Below are positions 60,559-64,000 of a stretch of 64,000 bases of DNA, piece after piece; the stretch's first letter is position 1; each line of letters opens with the position of its first letter. Made by a program: the position numbers and the translations under genes. The notes under the pieces are model-generated. The model searched no databases. It was not told the origin of the DNA and saw nothing but the letters and a program-made list of their open reading frames with translations. The stretch comes from Kappaphycus alvarezii (Eukaryota > Rhodophyta > Florideophyceae > Gigartinales > Solieriaceae): the NCBI GenBank assembly GCA_002205965.3, contig NADL03000762.1:124001-188000 (forward strand), written 5' to 3'.

Positions 60559-60843
60559 CTATACCTCAAAGAGGTGACCATAAAACTTGAAAAACGCGGC
60601 GCCCGCTCCGAAAAGGACGACGTTTCTCGTGAGTTTGAGGTTGACCTAGTGGTGCGGGGGACATTGTGAGGTGGGGTGGTTAGATGGCATAGTGTTTGAA
60701 AAGAATGGGCAGAGTTTGATTGTTGACGGTTGGATGAGGAGAGTATCGAGACGCGAGCTACGTACCTCTCGGATAGGACCGTCGCCGAATGCACGGGACA
60801 CAGCGGCTTCCTTGGCGTCGGAGATTGATTTGAGGAGGGACAT
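60559..60843 (-). CDS. TOM5-like mitochondrial outer-membrane import subunit, two exons
   Basis: Exon 1 (60843-60766) encodes MSLLKSISDAKEAAVSRAFG and DGPIRE. A 120-bp intron (60765-60646) has a GTACGT donor and a CACTAG acceptor. Exon 2 (60645-60559) encodes VNLKLTRNVVLFGAGAAFFK and FYGHLFEV before a TAG. The product is 54 residues: a soluble helix, then one membrane segment, then an aromatic-Gly-x-Leu end. Plant TOM5 proteins have the same size and a closely similar N(L/M)KL-R...G...YGxL ending. It would sit in the TOM complex as a tail-anchored helper of TOM40. The splice joins keep frame exactly. It converges with PEBB, with 230 bp between the stops. Confidence 0.7.
60646..60765 (-). other. 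Spliceosomal intron of the TOM5-like gene
   Basis: The donor AGAG|GTACGT and acceptor CACTAG|GTCAAC flank 120 bp. Without splicing the first exon runs on into sequence unlike TOM5. This is the only intron in the window I can place with confidence. Confidence 0.75.
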
Positions 60844-61430
60844 GGTGAGGAGGCGGAAATCTTGCGGTGGACTCACGTAAAGTGCTGCTCGAGTAGGTTG
60901 TCCGACGACGCTCGATGGGATTAAAAGTGCCGGGAAATCGCTACTGTACCTCAATGTATTTATTGGGTACAGTACTTGGCATCGCATCAAGTTATGTGAT
61001 GTGTTTTTCACTTTATTTTGGGACGTATTCAAAAGTTGCGCAAAAACATGCTCAGAAGTATTGAAATCCCGGAATATTACAGTAGGTGCCATCAACAGTG
61101 CTGGAATACCGAAGAGCAAATTAGCCAAAGTGACTGTAATGCATACCTCGCGCATTACAGTAATTCATTCTCATCTGAGCGGCGCAAGCTGTGCGTACGA
61201 CCGACTGCCTCTTCCCGTGACCTTCATAAACAGTCATTACATGCTCAACACGCCTATAGTCAAAAGTCTTTGAGAGCGCCCATTCCAGCACCAGCCACCA
61301 CGCGACATTCTCGATTCTTGACTAGCCATATATCCTCACCCCGCCAACATCCTCATCAGTCTATTCAGAGGTAACCACTTTGCCTTTACTGAGCGATTGT
61401 TACAGTCACACACGCCCCAATACAATTCAA
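60844..61430. other. Intergenic region between TOM5-like and BTB genes
   Basis: No gene seen. Contains ACTGTAC and GGTACAGTACTT (60942-60977) about 100-130 bp upstream of the TOM5-like start. The rest is A/C-rich 3' flank of the BTB gene. Confidence 0.5.
60942..60977. promoter_or_regulatory. GTACAGTAC motifs upstream of the TOM5-like gene
   Basis: CTACTGTACC and GGTACAGTACTT lie 16 bp apart, just before the minus-strand start at 60843. Same motif as upstream of RRP8, DYM and PEBB. Confidence 0.35.
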
Positions 61431-63293
61431 TTAATCCAACAGTCTCAGCAACACTCGAAAGATCGGCATGTGATCACATCCATCGTCCCCAATCGACACC
61501 GAACTCTTCTTACAATCTTCATGCCGCATTCGGAATTCCCCTACCACATCCTCCCCAATATCATGCACCAAACTATTCTCTCCCTCATTCAACTTGACCT
61601 CAAAATTCCTTTCAAACAACACCATATTCGTCTCTGCCATCCTTCCTTTCGATCGTCCCTCCATATCATCCAATACCGCAATGCACACATCCACCCGCTT
61701 CGCTCTTCTGGAAAACCGTTTCCCCATTTCCCAACTCAATACAAACCGAATCATCCCTCCATAATACACCGTCGTGCTTGCCTCAAACTCCAGGTCATTC
61801 AATATTCGCGCTCGGCTGAATGAAAAGCATCGGTAAAATCGTTTCCCACGGCTCCCGGCTTCACCCCGTAGATGTTCACACCCCATGAACTCGTCGCTTC
61901 AAACCTCGCCTGACGACTCGTCAACATCGAATTAGCAAACAATCGCATCGCCCTCACCGAACATCCCTCGGCAAATACCGCACTGCGCAACAGGCTCTCC
62001 GCTCCCATCGTGCTATCAATCAACACATCAAATATAGTACCTACCACATTATCACTCGTGATAAACGGCTCCAACACTCTCATCACCATAACCAGTAAAC
62101 AGGCACGCAGGTTTCGTTCAGAATACGCCCAACGTCTCACAATGCGAGAGATAAACGACGCAATCACACCATGAGAAATTGCCAACTGCCACACGTGAGG
62201 AAAGTTTGGAGTCAGCATTCGCAGCACAGCTTCTCCCTCCCTCGGTGCCGCCTCCTCGCCTTCTTCCTCATCCCCTTCTCCTTTGACAATCCCGGCTACC
62301 GCATGCACAGCACGCACAAAGGCATCCCCCTCAGTAAGACAAGCCTTTTGTATCGTCACAACCGTCTTGTATCTCACGTCTTCCTTTTTCTCCTCAGTCT
62401 GAATTTGATGACCGTCCACACTATCATCGTCGGCAACATTGGCTTCCCCTTCATGCACCTGGACGTGTTCGTCCTCAAACTCGATTCAATTTCGTGCGAA
62501 ACGCCCTCGGACAAGTCAGAATCGAAACCCTCATTTTCCTCCGAATCCCCCATGTCGACGCTGTCAATGTCATCACGCTCACTAGCTTCATCCTCCTCTG
62601 CGATCTCTGTTGTCTTGATGACATCAAAGTCTTCGTCCTTCTGCAACCAATTTGTCAAAGCATTCTCCACAGTAAATTCATCAAAGCAACGGGCCGCTCT
62701 GTCCCAAAAGTGGCGGCGGTATCTGATCGGGACATCTGGTAAATCAACGGCCCTTGCCGCGGCGACAACGTCAGAGCCATCTTGAATGAGACTTGTCTTG
62801 CATACATGGTTGCATACAGCTGAGAAGAGCGGCAACAGGGACCAGCGATGTGCAGAATGAATGACATTCAACAAGTCGGAGAGACTGGTGCGAGAAAAGT
62901 CAATTTGCTTGCAGTACAAGTAGTCGCGCAAGACGGCAAAGGTAGATGGACTGTCTTCTAAAGAAAGGTTGACCTTTTTCTCGGCACATTCACGGAAATC
63001 ACTTGACACAAGGACACTAAGAGGACCACCGACAAAGAGCAGGCGAGAGAGATGGATGTAGATGTCCGGGGAGTCTTGTTGAAAAGTGAAGCGGATGGGA
63101 TAGTCGACGAGGTTGGTGGTAGAGAAGAAGGTGCAAAACTTGGTGAGATAGTGAGATGTGGGGTAAATATTATTGCGGGAACAAGCCCAACCTGAGTCCT
63201 TTGACGGGGCACGTCGACGCTTCCGGGGGGGGAGCAATCTGAAAAGTCATCCTGGTCGACTTGATCCCCTGAAAGAGCCGAGGAGGAGGACAT
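61431..63293 (-). CDS. BTB/POZ-domain protein with acidic middle and a C-terminal MATH- or PHR-like part
   Basis: The start at 63293 gives MSSSSALSGDQVDQDDFSDC. After a one-base shift at the CCCCCCC run near 63220 it continues RKRRRAPSKDSGWACSRNNI. The BTB fold follows: IYIHLSRLLFVGGPLSVLVS, VNLSLEDSPSTFAVLRDYLY, LLNVIHSAHRWSLLPLFSAV. Then comes an acidic segment (EIAEEDEASERDDIDSVDMG) with a second shift near 62485 into VADDDSVDGHQIQTEEKKED. A helical region has HGVIASFISRIVRRWAYSER, and a third shift near 61820 leads into STTVYYGGMIRFVLSWEMGK and VDVCIAVLDDMEGRSKGRMA, a beta-rich end. It stops at 61431. About 620 codons. BTB proteins often recruit substrates to cullin-3 ligases; I cannot name the orthologue. 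Confidence 0.75.
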
Positions 63294-64000
63294 GGGGAAG
63301 GCGGTGGAGCTGGGGTAGGCAGTGATCGACAGATGGAGAGCGGGTGGGTGAGGCGGCAGTTTGCCACGGTATGGCCAGCTTTATACTCACCTAGTTGCCA
63401 AGAGCTTTCCGACAGTCTGCTTGATTTTTGGTCAATATTATGTAGCGGCAACATTGTGATCTTTTTCACTAGGACAAGATCCAATCTGAAGCCGACGCTT
63501 CCATTTGAAATTTATGATTTTTTTCGAAATTAATTTATCTCCAAGACCTGTGCTTTGCTTTGACAGGTGCATCCACTTGCTGAAAGACTGCGTTCCAGTC
63601 CTGATCCGGTCCTGATCGCCGTCCTGATCCCGATCCTGACCTGCCTCCGATGTCCTGCCAATTCTCCAACTCAGATTTGTCAAGACAATGCCGTTCCTCC
63701 CGCGCCCGACGTGCCTCACGTGCAGCCCGAGCACGGGCGGACTTATGTGCAAGACCGGTGCCGACAATCCTCCTTCAAACGAGCATCATGTCACCGAGAT
63801 TCCCCGTAAAGCGAAGTAGTGCCACCGTATCCAAGTGCAGGACCCAACACAGAATCGCTGCATTGAGGCGCGAATCAACTCCGCTGCAACTCTAACATGA
63901 CTAGTGCAAAACTGCATGGGGTTGATTTTACCACACTCTCGCGCTAGTGATAACGTTGCGTGGCTTTTTGGACCATACTACTCGATCGGGCAATGGCAGT
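63294..64000. other. Upstream region of the BTB gene with a short degenerate repeat
   Basis: Around 63597-63640 the word CCTGATCC and its variants recur four to five times. I see no conserved gene up to the window end, and no GTACTGTAC motif. Confidence 0.45.

Noticed and set aside
1-64000. CRISPR arrays, bacterial operons, phage genes
   Set aside because: No regularly spaced repeats of 25-40 bp with unique spacers and no prokaryotic gene layout; the 29-bp minisatellite at 11.6 kb has no spacers.

Overview
The window looks like nuclear DNA of a red alga, probably a florideophyte (I would guess close to Chondrus; this is inference). The best marker is a ferredoxin-dependent bilin reductase of the PebB type (59370-60328), an enzyme of phycoerythrobilin synthesis, next to plainly eukaryotic nuclear genes: an RRP8 rRNA methyltransferase, an SR splicing factor, dymeclin, a TOM5-like mitochondrial import subunit and a BTB protein. 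Only the TOM5-like gene has a spliceosomal intron that I can place.

Layout. 1-53 kb is mostly mobile-element debris and gene-poor, partly AT-rich DNA. It holds a Harbinger-type element with a transposase relic and a Myb/SANT-like partner (7.8-9.9 kb), LINE fragments (10-11, 14.7-16.7 and 45.5-46.0 kb), a Ty3/gypsy element on the minus strand with LTR-like ends (16.76-23.8 kb), a Ty1/copia relic (24.6-26.8 kb), a pogo/Tigger relic (27.4-29.4 kb), a MULE-like relic plus an acidic unknown (35.3-38.2 kb), a Tc1-like relic (42.3-42.6 kb) and a second Harbinger relic (43.1-44.0 kb). RRP8 stands alone at 46.4-47.4 kb. 53.4-63.3 kb is a compact gene island: SR protein (minus), DYM (plus), PEBB (plus), TOM5-like (minus), BTB protein (minus).

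Most striking feature. Between the end of the gypsy pol and its 3' LTR, on the strand opposite to pol, lies a broken gene (17515-18773) whose first 26 residues match the histone H3 N-terminal tail at 21 positions. It then runs into unrelated sequence with Cys and His segments that could be a papain-like fold. A retroelement carrying an antisense H3-tail mimic is the best candidate here for an undescribed system.

A caution on sequence quality. Five conserved single-copy genes (RRP8, SR protein, DYM, PEBB, BTB) are each readable only by changing frame once or more, and most breaks sit at short G or C runs. Consensus indels in the assembly are the simplest explanation, so some 'pseudogene' calls may be overstated. 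The mobile elements also carry in-frame stops and lost catalytic residues, and these look like real decay.
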